Source of the DNA: Glandiceps talaboti | Taxonomy: Eukaryota > Hemichordata > Enteropneusta > Spengelidae | Length of the DNA stretch: 60,000 nt | Direction: 5' to 3' | NCBI RefSeq assembly: GCF_964340395.1 | Contig: NC_135560.1 | Span: forward strand, 13,969,098 to 14,029,097 | Shown here: positions 24,201-34,709 of the stretch, piece after piece | Layout: each line of letters starts with the position of its first letter | Position numbering within the stretch: position 1 is the stretch's first letter | Position numbers and translations under genes: made by a program | The notes under the pieces: generated by a model | What the model was told of the DNA's origin: nothing | Databases searched by the model: none | The model's input: only the letters and a program-made list of their open reading frames with translations

Positions 24201-27200
24201 TTTGTAACAGGTTCTGTTTGTCCATGGTCAGATGTACCATTGGTATTTGTAAATGGAAAGGATGCCTTGTGAATTCACTGTATGTAAAAACTTTATTATA
24301 TTAAACAAGATAGCTTTCATTGCCATTAATCAGTACAGAGCTTGCATCAATCTCAACTTAAGCAGAAGTGACTTTAATACAGGCCTGGCTAGGCTACTTC
24401 TCTTAAACATAGTGTCTGTATTGTTATTGAAACTGTTGACAACGTACGACACTGGTAAGCCTTCAGTTTACTAAGATAGACGCAAACTAAATCTGTGGTT
24501 CTTCAGTGTAATGGATTTATAGTGATCAATATTTGAAATCCCCAAACAGCACTGCAAGTTCATTACACTCTAAATACATTTGTTTTCAGAGCCACCTCCC
24601 TACTGAAACTATAATTAAACCAAAATCCATTCATTAGCTAATCACTATTGTATCAACATGTTGCGACAAATGTTTTAGTCTGTGACTATCTCAGAAAACC
24701 GTAGACTTAACTACCAAAAGTAGTTTCCAATTAAGGCCAACATCTGTTAATAAACCATGATTAACATAAAATGTCTACAATTATGCAAGACCTTGGACTA
24801 ATTCAACATCAGAAAAGTCGCATGGATTTTTACGGAACTACTTGGCCCGGTTTAGTTACCATCAATTCATGATTTCGTACTAGAAGGGACAATTATGAGA
24901 GCCTTGGTTTAACCTTTAAAATATATTTCTTAACACTTGCTGAAATTATGACTAAAAAATTCAGACAAAAAATGATCTAAAATGGTGATGCTCGGGAATC
25001 ATTCAAATTTTTAATAGTTTCATTTATAATAATTTTTTTTACAGTGATGTCCTGTTTCCTCCTTCATCTTTTCTCTGTTTGAATTTGTACCTCTCTTTTT
25101 CTCTCTTTGAATTAAAAAAAAACACAAAAAAAACCAGACAGATTATCATAATTGTTTTTATTTTCTAGATATTGGCTGGTTTGTACTTTGAGAATGATGG
25201 ACACATAGACCCTTACTCTCTAACACAAGCCTATGCTATCGGTGCACGTAAATATGGAGCCGAAATTTACCAGAATTCACCAGTTTTAGGACTAAAACAA
25301 ACCAGTGATGGTAAATGGGAAGTGGAGACACCACATGGAACTATTAAAGCCAATAGAGTTATAAACGCAGCAGGTATAAGAGTTATTGGAATTATGAGTT
25401 TGTTAGAAAGTAATGAAAAACTGAACTGCTTTTCCTCGCTGGTCAATGTTTATAACCCAATGTAAGCCAGTACATCAAGAACGGCAAAGAAAACTTAGCA
25501 CACGTAAACTTCGTGAAAATTCTGAAGCTGCAAGTTCTTTTGATATTTATACATATATATCACAGTCTGTCACATGCGACACTCGTAACCTAACCTTCGG
25601 TTTACTAAGATAGACGCAAATTCATTCTATTGCTCTTCAATGTGAGTACACAAGTGTGTAACAGCAGTTCCTTTGTTGTGTGATTCACCGTATGATCAAC
25701 ATAGTGTAATAATTGAAAGTCTCAAACCTCAACTAAATAAACTAGTTTTCAGAGACGCCTCCCTGCTGAGGCTATAATTAAACCAACGTCAATTCAATTA
25801 GTATTGTAGCAACATATTGTGACAATAATAGTTTTAGTTTGTGTCTATCTCAGAAAACCGAAGGCTCAACTACTAGCATAATAGTTGGTTATCGTTAAAA
25901 CCTACATTCAGTTATTACAAATGTAGTTTCTCTTTAATTTTATGAATTCTTTTGTCAAAAAACAAAGTGATATCTTTTGATAAGTGAATTTGTTGTTATT
26001 GATGTACTAATGTGTGGAAAATCTTACATAAACACAGTCATATTTTCAGAACTGACCAAGAAATTGCCAATACTAAATATCTTATTTGGGATCCGGAAAA
26101 TCTTGGTCTGGAGGCAATGTTGATTGTGTGAGTGGGAAGTATACTTTCGGACACTTGTGTGGAATACTTCATAAGATATTTACAAAAGATTTTGTGTGTG
26201 TTCTTTGCCCTTACAGCAAATTGGAGTCCACTAGTAAATGCACAGTGTTCATGTGCTTATATACAAGTATTTACAACATAGTGGCCATATTGAGCCTATG
26301 TAAGCCACCATATTGGACTTGGTGAGAACAGCTACCCAATGCCAGCCCAGGATGAGGCAAAGAGCTACGCTATCTTTCTTTCTATTCATAATTTCACAGG
26401 TTTTTGGTCACGAGAAGTTGGTGAAATGACTGGACTTGAAGTTCCCATGATGACAATGCAGCATCAGTATGTTGTAACTACCACTATACCGGAATTAAAA
26501 GATTTAGGGCGGGAAGTACCAGTAATACGAGATTTGGACGGGTCATACTACGTACGACAAGAAAGATCTGGTTTGTTGGTAGGGCCATATGAGAACCATA
26601 ACAATTTGAAACAACAAACTGAATGGCTGAAAGGAGTTCCACCAGGTGACGTGTACTATTCATTCAAACCCATATTTAACAATGCATGTCTTTTCACTCT
26701 GATTTTCTTCTGGATGAAAAGCCCAGTTCTACTACATACATTTGTAAGTAGTAGCAATCCTCTACCACAAATACTAACTAGGTACCATATTGTATTTACT
26801 AATCTAGGTTTTGGTCGTGAACTGTTTGAGAGTGATTTAGATCGTATCAGTGATCATCTTGAAGCGGCGATGGAATTATTACCCATTTTACAGACAGCTG
26901 ATATCCAGACAACTGTCTGTGGACCGTATCCTTACTCACCCGATGCTTTGGGTGTGGCTGGACCTTACCCTGGTGTTAGAAATTATTGGGTTATTACTGG
27001 ATCTAGGTAAGTGTTATCATGCAAATAACTCTGTCTATTTACTGTATGATTTTAGAACTGAACTATAAGTTTCAGTCATGCTGTAGACATGGTGTAGAAA
27101 GTGTGTGTGTGTATGTGTGTGTGTGTGTGTGTGTGTGCACGCGCATGTGTGTGTGCGCATCTGTCTGTCTGTCAGTGTCTATATAGTTATCTATATAGTT

Positions 27201-27433
27201 GTCTGTCTGTCACTGTGTGTCTTCTGTGTGTGTTTGTTTGTTTGTTTTGTGTGTCTGTGGGTGTACAATTATTATCTTCAATGAAATGAAATTTATAAAA
27301 TTGTATATATGATGCTGTGTTTAGTTCATCTTTGTAACCTTAACCTAGCTGGCACCCTGTGGTATTATCACAATTTGATACCTTTCAGGGAAAGATGTCT
27401 TTAAACAACAGTATACAGGCAGTGAGCACACAT

Positions 27434-27511
<78 letters not shown>

Positions 27512-27777
27512 ACAGCCATTTGCAAAATACTGTTTAGGTTTTATGGCCAAACACGTCTGAAAACAGCCATATTCAATCAAGTAACATCAACAAAAACAAA
27601 AGATGAGTACCATCTGTCCACCATGCATAATACGCAAACAAAACAAATTACCATAAACATTATCTGATTTGTTTTCTCTAACCTAAACTATATGCTACTG
27701 TAAATTTTCTGATCAGATCTATAGTGTTGATGTATACTGAATTGTCAGAAATTTTGATAAACAGACCCCCCCCCCCC

Positions 27778-27808
<31 letters not shown>

Positions 27809-30800
27809 AAAAAATGTAGACATCAGCTGTTCACATCAGTTTCACAATTATGGTAATATTTTGATATTACATTCACTAAAAATCAACACAATTGTAAAAT
27901 GACAGGATCATGTGAACAAAATAATGTAATTGATCAATTTTAATCGACAGTGGTGGTATCGTATGGTCTGGTGGTCTTGGTAAGTATCTAACACAATGGA
28001 TCATGAGTGGTGAACCGCCCCATGACCTCATTGAGTTAGACCCAGCACGTTACGGTAAATGGCTGACCAAAGAATACCTAACAGCTAAAACTAAAGAAAC
28101 CTACAGTATGAACAATGCTATGAAGTATCCATTTGAGGAAAGGTTTGCTGGACGACCTACACACAGGGTATCTGGAGCTTATGAAAAGATGAAGGCGAGA
28201 GGAGCAGTATTTGGATTCAATTCAGGTACGTGGATGGTCTGGAAAATGTAAATACAACACATGAAAAAACATCGGTGTGTTTGCTTGCTTGTGGTTTAAA
28301 GCAGGAATGAGACAAGTTTCATGTAAAGACATACAGTGTAATTAGTGTTAGTAACTTATCAAAATATAAACACCACAGGAACCCCGGAGCCCATAATTCT
28401 GTTTATAATTCTACAAACTATACCACTCGAGTACGACCGTTTTGCAGCACTAAAATATCGTACCTGCTCGTCACAAATTTAATCTGCACTTTTGAGTTTA
28501 ATTCAGTCAAATAATCTGGCGAAACAAATGAAACAGAATTTATCATTTTTTCTTGTTCTTTACAGGTTGGGAACAACCCAATTGGTTTGCACTACCTGGT
28601 GATGACGATTCTTACAAACCAAGTTTTCGTCGTACCAACTGGTTTAAACCGGTTGGACGTGAATGTAAAATGGTGATGGAGAGAGCTGGTATAATTGATC
28701 TGACATCATTCGGTAAATTTGAAGTGCAGGGTAAAGATGCAGCGAAGTTGATGGATTATCTCACAGCAGGTGATCTTCCACAGGTGAGATATATGACATG
28801 AAGTTATTGATGAAATTCACACTGACTTTGGATCATCACATTTATTATTCCAAGCTATCATTCCTTTACATGTAATATATGTACAGCGTATACCATCTAA
28901 AAATGTGTCGTTAAACTCGAAAGCATTGTAGGTTTTGTGAGCATGGTCTGACTATCTCAAACCTAATATAAGAACAACATTCAAACATCTGTGCATCGAG
29001 CATAGACAACCTTCCATTACAAAGATTATAATATACATACAGGCTCTTTGAAAATTTACCAAATGGCTTGAAATTGATATCCTTAATGAATTACTGTCGC
29101 ACAATGTATAAATATTATGTTCAGATGTTAGACAGCAATGCCTACTAACATAATAATGCATTTTTTAAAGTCATTATTATGTTTAAATTATGTAACAGAT
29201 TTTCTTTTTTTATCTTTAATATCAATTTTCTGTATACTTCAATTTTCATTTATTTTACTAGTTTCATCTGAGCTGTGTAACCTTTAGTACTTTCTTTGGG
29301 AATTATGATGTGTTCGAATAAACTACCGACATATTCTGTAAGATACAGACATAGCCTGATATGGCTGAACAACGCAATGTACCTTACAGTCTACTTACTA
29401 CCTGACACTACCTTGCAAATGTTTTCAAACAAACATGTCAATTCAAAACAACCTGTTCATAATTTATTTACTGTATATAAACAAGACATTACTTGCTTAA
29501 AAGATTACAAAACAGCCTGGGTCAGTCAAAACAGAGATACCCTGATAAAGTTATCAGACACACCCCCTTAAATTAATATCTATAGCATAGCACTGATAAT
29601 CTGAAGTGTACACAATGGTGGCTCACAGCCTAATGAGCTATCACAGGTGTTTTTACCCATCATGCTCTGCACCCCTTTGGCCTCCTCTGTGATATTAATC
29701 AATAATCATGCAAACACTCCAGATCTGTACTGAGTTAATATATGTGATGTACACATTTCTGAACTGGTCCAAGTGGGTTTAAAATGGGGCCTGGGGTTTC
29801 CAGCACTGGCCACACACTCTTATCAGAGCTGGCCACTGGTACGGCAATAAAGATTCAAAAAGTGAAATATGTCTATCTTTGTGTCAAAAACGAAATAACA
29901 CAAGCCTACATCATTTTAGCTGTACCATGTAGGGGAATGACAACAGCAAAAGTCTCCACACAACTAGATTCTAGGAATTGTACTGCTTGAATTCCCTTCA
30001 CCTGCTTCAAGACAAATAATTATGATCAACATGCCTTTGTTGTCACAGATTGGTCAGTACAAAACACTACATATGCTAACACCAAGCGGTAAGATTTATG
30101 CCGAGATAGTGGTGTGCAGATTGTCAGACGATAGTTTTTTCTGTGTCAACTCAGCACCAGCAGAGCTGAGTGACATAAGGTAAAGTAAACACTCTGTATC
30201 ACTATTTGATTAAAAGTTGAAAAGTTCAAAACTTTGGTGCGCCTCTTTGTCTGACTAAAGTTTGTGTTTTCAAAGAACAAACTTCTATAACGTATGTGTA
30301 CTAGTTTAACTTGATTTCAAATAGATCCTTGGGAGAAAAAATGGGTCTGTGACAAAAATTTTCATACCATAATTATGTTATGCACTCCTGTGCAAATTGC
30401 AACATCTGGCACAATTTTTTTCTCAATGTTTTACATCTAGCATATTTTGTTTGTTTATTGGGTGGTATTTATTCAATGGAGGTATAAGAGTCTTCAGCTA
30501 TTACATAAAACCACAAACAAACAAAGTTTTATTAAGGTAGCGTCTTAAGTTGATAGCTGGGAAAGACACTTACGTAAATGGGCTTCCTCCTGGCCCTTTT
30601 GAAATAGTAAAAAAAATTGTGAGTTCATCACCTTGTGTCAAATTTCCCATAGAGTTAACACATCAGTATTCGGGTGCCATTTTGGATTTGAAAATGGCTT
30701 AATTTCGATAAAATTTTGACCTGTATTGCAAAAATTTGTACAGTCAACCCTTGTACTTTTCTATGATTTTAACTGCAGAGTTTACTTTTACAAAGTTACA

Positions 30801-33800
30801 GCAAAAAATTAATTTTTATTTCTATGGCACATGCTCCATTTTAAACAAAAATATCAGATTTTCCAGCATGGTATTGAAGTATGTATTTGAAGTAAGATGT
30901 GTGAGGTTTATTTCTCAAGAATATACGCCACGAAAGTGACAGAAAATTACTTTTAGACTAGTAACGTGATATCAACTTTCTGTTTCCTTGTTCACTATTC
31001 TAGGTGGGTAGAAGAGCATGCATTCAATGGTGGATTCGATGTCAAAATAACAAACATCACAGAAGACAAAGCTTGTCTAGGACTTGCAGGACCAAAATCA
31101 CGCCAACTTCTACAAGTACTAACCAATGCTAGTTTGAGTAATGATGATTTCTCACATACAAGTTGTAAATCATTGAACATAGCTGGTATTAATGTCTTTC
31201 TGGTCCGAGGATCTTCTACAGGTAGGCAACATATCTTTTATGTCAAAACATGCACATTTCTCAAACTAAATTAAGTTTGGTAGTTGCAAATTTTGAAATG
31301 AAAACTGTTATTAAACACCAAAAATATGCAATCAAGAAATATCTAAACCTCCGACCACTTGTTATAAAAAGAGGAAAGTAAACAACTGAAGTGGATTAAT
31401 AACACTTGCCACAGTATTGTTGGAACTGTAGAGATTTATATTACACACTATGGTTTGTATAAGAATAGTTTTATGCCCTCTTTATGTATACATGAAATGC
31501 CAGGAGAACTGGAAATATGTTTGTGACAGTGAACTATTATATAAAGTGGCCATAAAACTGTTTTTGTCAAATGATAGAATGTAATACAAGTCTCAGTTTT
31601 TCCAAGATGATGTGCAAAGTGTTATTAATCTAATTCATTTGTTTACTTTCCCTGTTTGTAACAGATTCCAGTTCGTCCACAGTCTGATGTGGGAAGTTGT
31701 ATTTACTCTGTAGTATTTCGTGATCATTTCCATGTTTACAGTATCAACTGTCACAAGCGTACTTAATCTACTTAACAGCCCAAGGTGAACTGAGTATAGA
31801 TCACATGATGATTTAAATGTAAAAACATATCAAGTACAAAGAATTATAAAGGTCACAAGGTCATACTGCATTGTACTCAGACAGTATGCAAATCAATATC
31901 ATGAATATTCATGAGCCCAGCCTAAATCAACAACTTGTACATTGTCATCAAATACAGACCAGTTTTTTGTTCCAGGAGAATGATGAAGGCCACTAGACAA
32001 AACACTTTAAAAGATTTGCTACTAGAGCAAGATTGGTTTAAAATGTATGATTATGGCCATCACATTAGAGCTTTTTCTGTCTAGCTTATTCTAACCTTCC
32101 ATGTGTTATCATAACTCCATTGAGACATTGATGAATACCTTATCACATGATTTATGAAAGAAGAGCACAAGGTTACTACTTGAAGCATAGACAGTGGAGG
32201 GCAGATCCACACTCTATTGTATTGTATTGACAATCTACTAAGGGACAATTGTGCATTGCCACACAAGCTCAATAAAAAAAAATCGTATTTTGTCAACAAC
32301 CAAACTCTCAAACTTCTTTATCATTTCTGAGATAGTATTACATGGAAAGAAGGGAAAATAAACACAATTCACTCTTATTGACTGTATATTAGGTGAACTT
32401 GGCTTTGAATTATACCATGACAAGGAACACACTGGTCAACTTTACAATGCCTTATTAGCAGCTGGTGAACAATACGGTGTTGGAGATTTTGGGTCCTATG
32501 CTGCAAATATACTCAGATTAGAGAAAGGGCATCGGTCATTCAATAAAGAAGTAAGTAGAGATATTTTCAACCTGCCATTTGTCAAATCTATGCACCTTAT
32601 GCTTGAAAACTGATGGACTTGATAAGCCAATTTATTGTTGTATTAGAAAGTTTCAAAAAAATTTATTTTTATTTTCCATGCACGTATGCAATCATTATAC
32701 TTTTTATCTTGCTTTATTTGTTTGTATATGTAATTTGGGCCGATGGCCTCTAATTGCAAATTAATTTTTCAAACTTTTCATAAGTTTCAAACATACATGG
32801 TAATTTTGATTGGCAGACAAAAGAAAGAAGTGAGACTCTGGTACTGCTGTACTGAAGCAAAACAAACAAAATATTTTTACTAGTTTTGTCATGTCATGCC
32901 AGTTTAGCATTACAATACAGACAATGAAGTACTGGTGTCTCAATGCCAAAGAATAAAATACTTCAGTTTATAATGCATGTGCTTTACTTTTTGTGTACCC
33001 ACAGTTGACTGTCGATTACGATCCATATGAAGCGAGATTGGAAGAATACCTAAACACAGACAAGGTATTTATATTACATGGAAGAGTTTTCTGCAGGCAC
33101 AATTAAAATAATCATGTTCAAATCATAACCCTAGTATCAGTGGAGTCATGATGGGCAAATGGTTAGAGTGGCTGGCTTGGAATCTGCAGGTTGCAGGTTC
33201 GAGCCCCATCACTGCCATTTGTTTCTGAGTGGCTAAAGTCCTTGGGCAAGATTTGAACCACGACTGTGCCTCAGTCAACCCAGCTGTATAATTGGTGACC
33301 TGGTAGGATAGAGGTTCCAATGTAAATGTTTTAATCCTATGCGCTTATCAAGGCTACTATGGATTGTATGCTCCCCAGGGAGTTGAGAAAGTATAAAGGG
33401 CCATTGTGCCACTATAGATCTGTGCCGGGGGTAATAATTGTAAAGCACCTTGAGCAAAGAGTGGGAAAGCCCTATATAAAAACTAACATTATTATTATCA
33501 TTATGCAAATATATGGAAATATATGTAAATGTATGCAAATATTCCATGTTTAAAATAAATAGCTAGAAAGTCACTGACACAGAGAACTCAGGGTTAAAGT
33601 CCAATTTTCATTACTTTTCTTGTCAATCATACTACACACTTCCAACTATGCGATTTTTTATTTCTTATTTGACAGGAGGTTGACTTCATAGGAAAGACTG
33701 CCTTACCAAAACTGAAAGATATCTTAAATCGTAGACTGGCGTTGTTGAGTATAGATTGTTCTTATGATAACAAAGACCCAGAAGGCTATGAGACAATTTG

Positions 33801-34709
33801 GTACAACGGACAGGTAGGAACATCTTGTTGATACGTTCATCAATTATCATCAAATCCATTTCAGAAAAGTTTACGTCTCGCACAGTTTTTTGTCACGAAT
33901 AAAACATCGAAATAAATACAGAAACCGATACTGCACACGCAAAAACAGTGACATATTTTATCTCACTGTGAACACAAATCAACATCACTGTCGGACAAAC
34001 CAAGGAAGATTCAGGGTCTATACAACCCATGACACCAAAAGTAAAGAGTTTTCTGTATGTACCACAGTCATTTATAGCATTCATTTCCAGTACAACCCAT
34101 AACACCAAAGTCAAGCATTTTCTGTATGTACCACAATCATTTATAGCATCCACATTAAGTATAAAAGTATACTGTTTCATTTACTGATTGACCACATTAG
34201 AAAGGTCACATGCTAGGCTTGTAAATAAACCAATTGAAACAGTATACTTTTACACTTAAATATGAATGCTATAAACGAGTGTAGCACAAAGAGAAAGTGC
34301 TTTACTTCAGAGTTACTCATTGTATTTTGTTCAGTAATTCATAAAAAAAAGCGACGCATTGTGCGAGATGTACAAAACATACTGCCACCTAATTGAAAGT
34401 CTATCACTTTGGTTTAAGTATCGTGATTACAATTTATAAAAGCAAACTGTTTTATTGTATTTACAGCCTGTTGGCAATACAACATCAGGTGGTTACAGCT
34501 ACAACACACACCAAGATATTGCCTACGCCTATCTACCACTAGATTTAACCTATATTGGGTGTCAAGTTCAAGTTGAGTTACTGGGAATATATTATACTGG
34601 GAGAGTTATCCCAGATCCATTGTTGCTTAGTGAGAAGAAACGTCCCAGTGCCACGGAAGAGTACAGTGACTCCAGTGATGATGATATCCCGGCAAGAAAG
34701 CGTTATTGA
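19068..34709 (+). CDS. DMGDH: Dimethylglycine dehydrogenase, mitochondrial, copy 3 (complete)
   Basis: Fifteen exons: 19068-19225, 21562-21730, 23129-23227, 23774-23941, 25169-25373, 26400-26645, 26808-27006, 27951-28225, 28566-28783, 30049-30179, 31004-31221, 32393-32550, 33005-33064, 33676-33813, 34467-34709. They total 2685 nt, 894 residues plus TGA. Phases are identical to copy 2; exon lengths differ only in exons 4 (-3), 8 (+3) and 15 (+63). The FAD loop GGGAMG (73-78) and flavin-linking His108 (TWHAAGLATFY) are intact. Two features set it apart. The end of exon 12 reads [10 protein letters not shown] where copy 2 has [10 protein letters not shown]. The C-terminus carries an added acidic-serine tail ([20 protein letters not shown]). 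Function is inferred to be the same oxidation of dimethylglycine, though folate use may differ. Confidence 0.94.
20217..20245. repeat. Perfect 29-bp palindrome in DMGDH-3 intron 1
   Basis: Arms CCATGGAAGTAGAA and TTCTACTTCCATGG around a single central C; flanks add a few more paired bases (GTACCA / TGGTAC offset). It would form a nearly loop-less hairpin. Confidence 0.9.
21177..21246. repeat. (TG)n / (CGTG)n microsatellite in DMGDH-3 intron 1
   Basis: A TG run is followed by CGTG units. It lies 315 bp before exon 2. Confidence 0.94.
21949..22160. repeat. Tandem duplication of about 106 bp in DMGDH-3 intron 2
   Basis: ATTATGTATTTC...ATATGAATTTCCAAATATC recurs at 21949 and 22055 with several substitutions. 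AT-rich, non-coding. Confidence 0.75.
23948..24236. mobile_element. Foldback MITE, family B, just after DMGDH-3 exon 4
   Basis: Starts TACAACTGCTGACATCAGAC and ends with a diverged reverse complement (GGTCAGATGTA). Internal arms CAAACAGGGAAAGTAAAC / GTTTACTTTCCCTGTTTG are perfect. TA at both ends suggests a TA target. The first base is only seven nucleotides after the exon 4 end at 23941, so insertion spared the donor by a few bases. Confidence 0.8.
24452..24720. mobile_element. Foldback MITE, family C, copy 1 (DMGDH-3 intron 4)
   Basis: Left end CCTTCAGTTTACTAAGATAG and right end CTATCTCAGAAAACCGTAG are inverted repeats. The interior CAGAGCCACCTCCCTACTGA, ATAATTAAACCAA and others recurs in copy 2 at 25580-25880. 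Confidence 0.75.
25580..25880. mobile_element. Foldback MITE, family C, copy 2 (DMGDH-3 intron 5)
   Basis: Left CCTTCGGTTTACTAAGATAG and right CTATCTCAGAAAACCGAAGG pair closely. Same orientation and interior as the copy in intron 4; the two bracket exon 5. Confidence 0.78.
27099..27260. repeat. TG-rich low-complexity tract, DMGDH-3 intron 7
   Basis: Mixed (TG)n, (CTGT)n and (GTTT)n. The open frame [10 protein letters not shown] read here is a repeat artefact. Confidence 0.9.
27434..27507. repeat. (CA)n microsatellite, DMGDH-3 intron 7
   Basis: About 37 CA units. A poly-C/poly-A run follows at 27766-27805 in the same intron. Confidence 0.96.
28268..28455. repeat. Interspersed repeat, partner of 47123-47292
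   Basis: GTGTGTTTGCTTGCTTGTGG, GCAGGAATGAGACAAGTTTC, AAGACATACA and CCCATAATTCTGTTTAT occur in the same order here (DMGDH-3 intron 8) and at 47123-47292 (UTP20 intron). Same orientation, about 75-80% alike. No coding capacity; type unknown. Confidence 0.7.
29334..29393. mobile_element. Foldback element, family A (60 bp)
   Basis: CTGTAAGATACAGACATAG and ATGTACCTTACAGTCTA are terminal inverted repeats. The interior GCCTGATATGGCTGAAC matches the element at 39751-39849. DMGDH-3 intron 9. Confidence 0.6.
31370..31692. mobile_element. Foldback MITE, family B (DMGDH-3 intron 11)
   Basis: AGGAAAGTAAACAACTGA at the left pairs with GTTTACTTTCCCTGTTTG at the right, and GGCCATAAAACTG pairs with the left-hand TAGTTTTATGCCCTC. 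The outermost left terminus is eroded. Confidence 0.7.
33145..33505 (+). mobile_element. tRNA-derived SINE in DMGDH-3 intron 13
   Basis: A tRNA-like head shows an A-box-like TGGTTAGAGTGG (33160-33171) and a B box GGTTCGAGCCC (33196-33206), 25 bp apart as in pol III promoters. A body follows with the 3' motif GTAAAGCACCTTGAGCA and a TATATAAAAACTAAC end, then an ATT-repeat tail. This tail type is shared by SINEs of many marine invertebrates. It seems nearly full length. A 5'-truncated relative lies at 39436-39592. Confidence 0.82.
34018..34275. repeat. 70-bp direct duplication plus 36-bp inverted repeat, DMGDH-3 intron 14
   Basis: TACAACCCATRACACCAAA...CATTTATAGCAT occurs at 34021 and 34091 in tandem. 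The right unit runs into an arm (34145-34180) whose reverse complement is at 34235-34273; AAAGTATACTGTTTCA pairs with TGAAACAGTATACTTT. Probably a foldback element with a duplicated end. Confidence 0.7.

Larger units (their letters stand above)
21562..27006 (+). other. DMGDH: DMGDH copy 3 FAD-domain exons (2-7)
   Basis: Encodes residues 53-415: [109 protein letters not shown] and [11 protein letters not shown]. All catalytic-domain signatures seen in copy 2 are retained. Exon 4 has one codon fewer than in copy 2. Exon 5 is almost identical to that of copy 2 over its middle 159 nt. Confidence 0.88.
27951..34709 (+). other. DMGDH: DMGDH copy 3 linker and folate-domain exons (8-15)
   Basis: Encodes [40 protein letters not shown], the GCV_T fold, the altered [19 protein letters not shown] junction, and a barrel ending [20 protein letters not shown] before the charged tail. 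Exon 10 ([19 protein letters not shown]) is strongly diverged from copy 2 ([19 protein letters not shown]), while its neighbours exons 9 and 11 are about 94% identical at the nucleotide level by my count. Candidate AATAAA for this gene: 35146-35151. Confidence 0.87.

Noticed and set aside
32690-32762. LINE-like tail (TTTGGGCCGATGGCCTCTAA) in DMGDH-3 intron 12, and a similar GGGCCTGTGGCCTAAAAA at 16673.
   Set aside because: Suggestive of retroelement 3' ends but too short to annotate as elements.
119-34709. Identification as sarcosine dehydrogenase or PDPR.
   Set aside because: Both share the domain order, but the presequence-to-FAD spacing, [11 protein letters not shown]-type segment and the [12 protein letters not shown]...LLGKxY C-terminus are closest to DMGDH.
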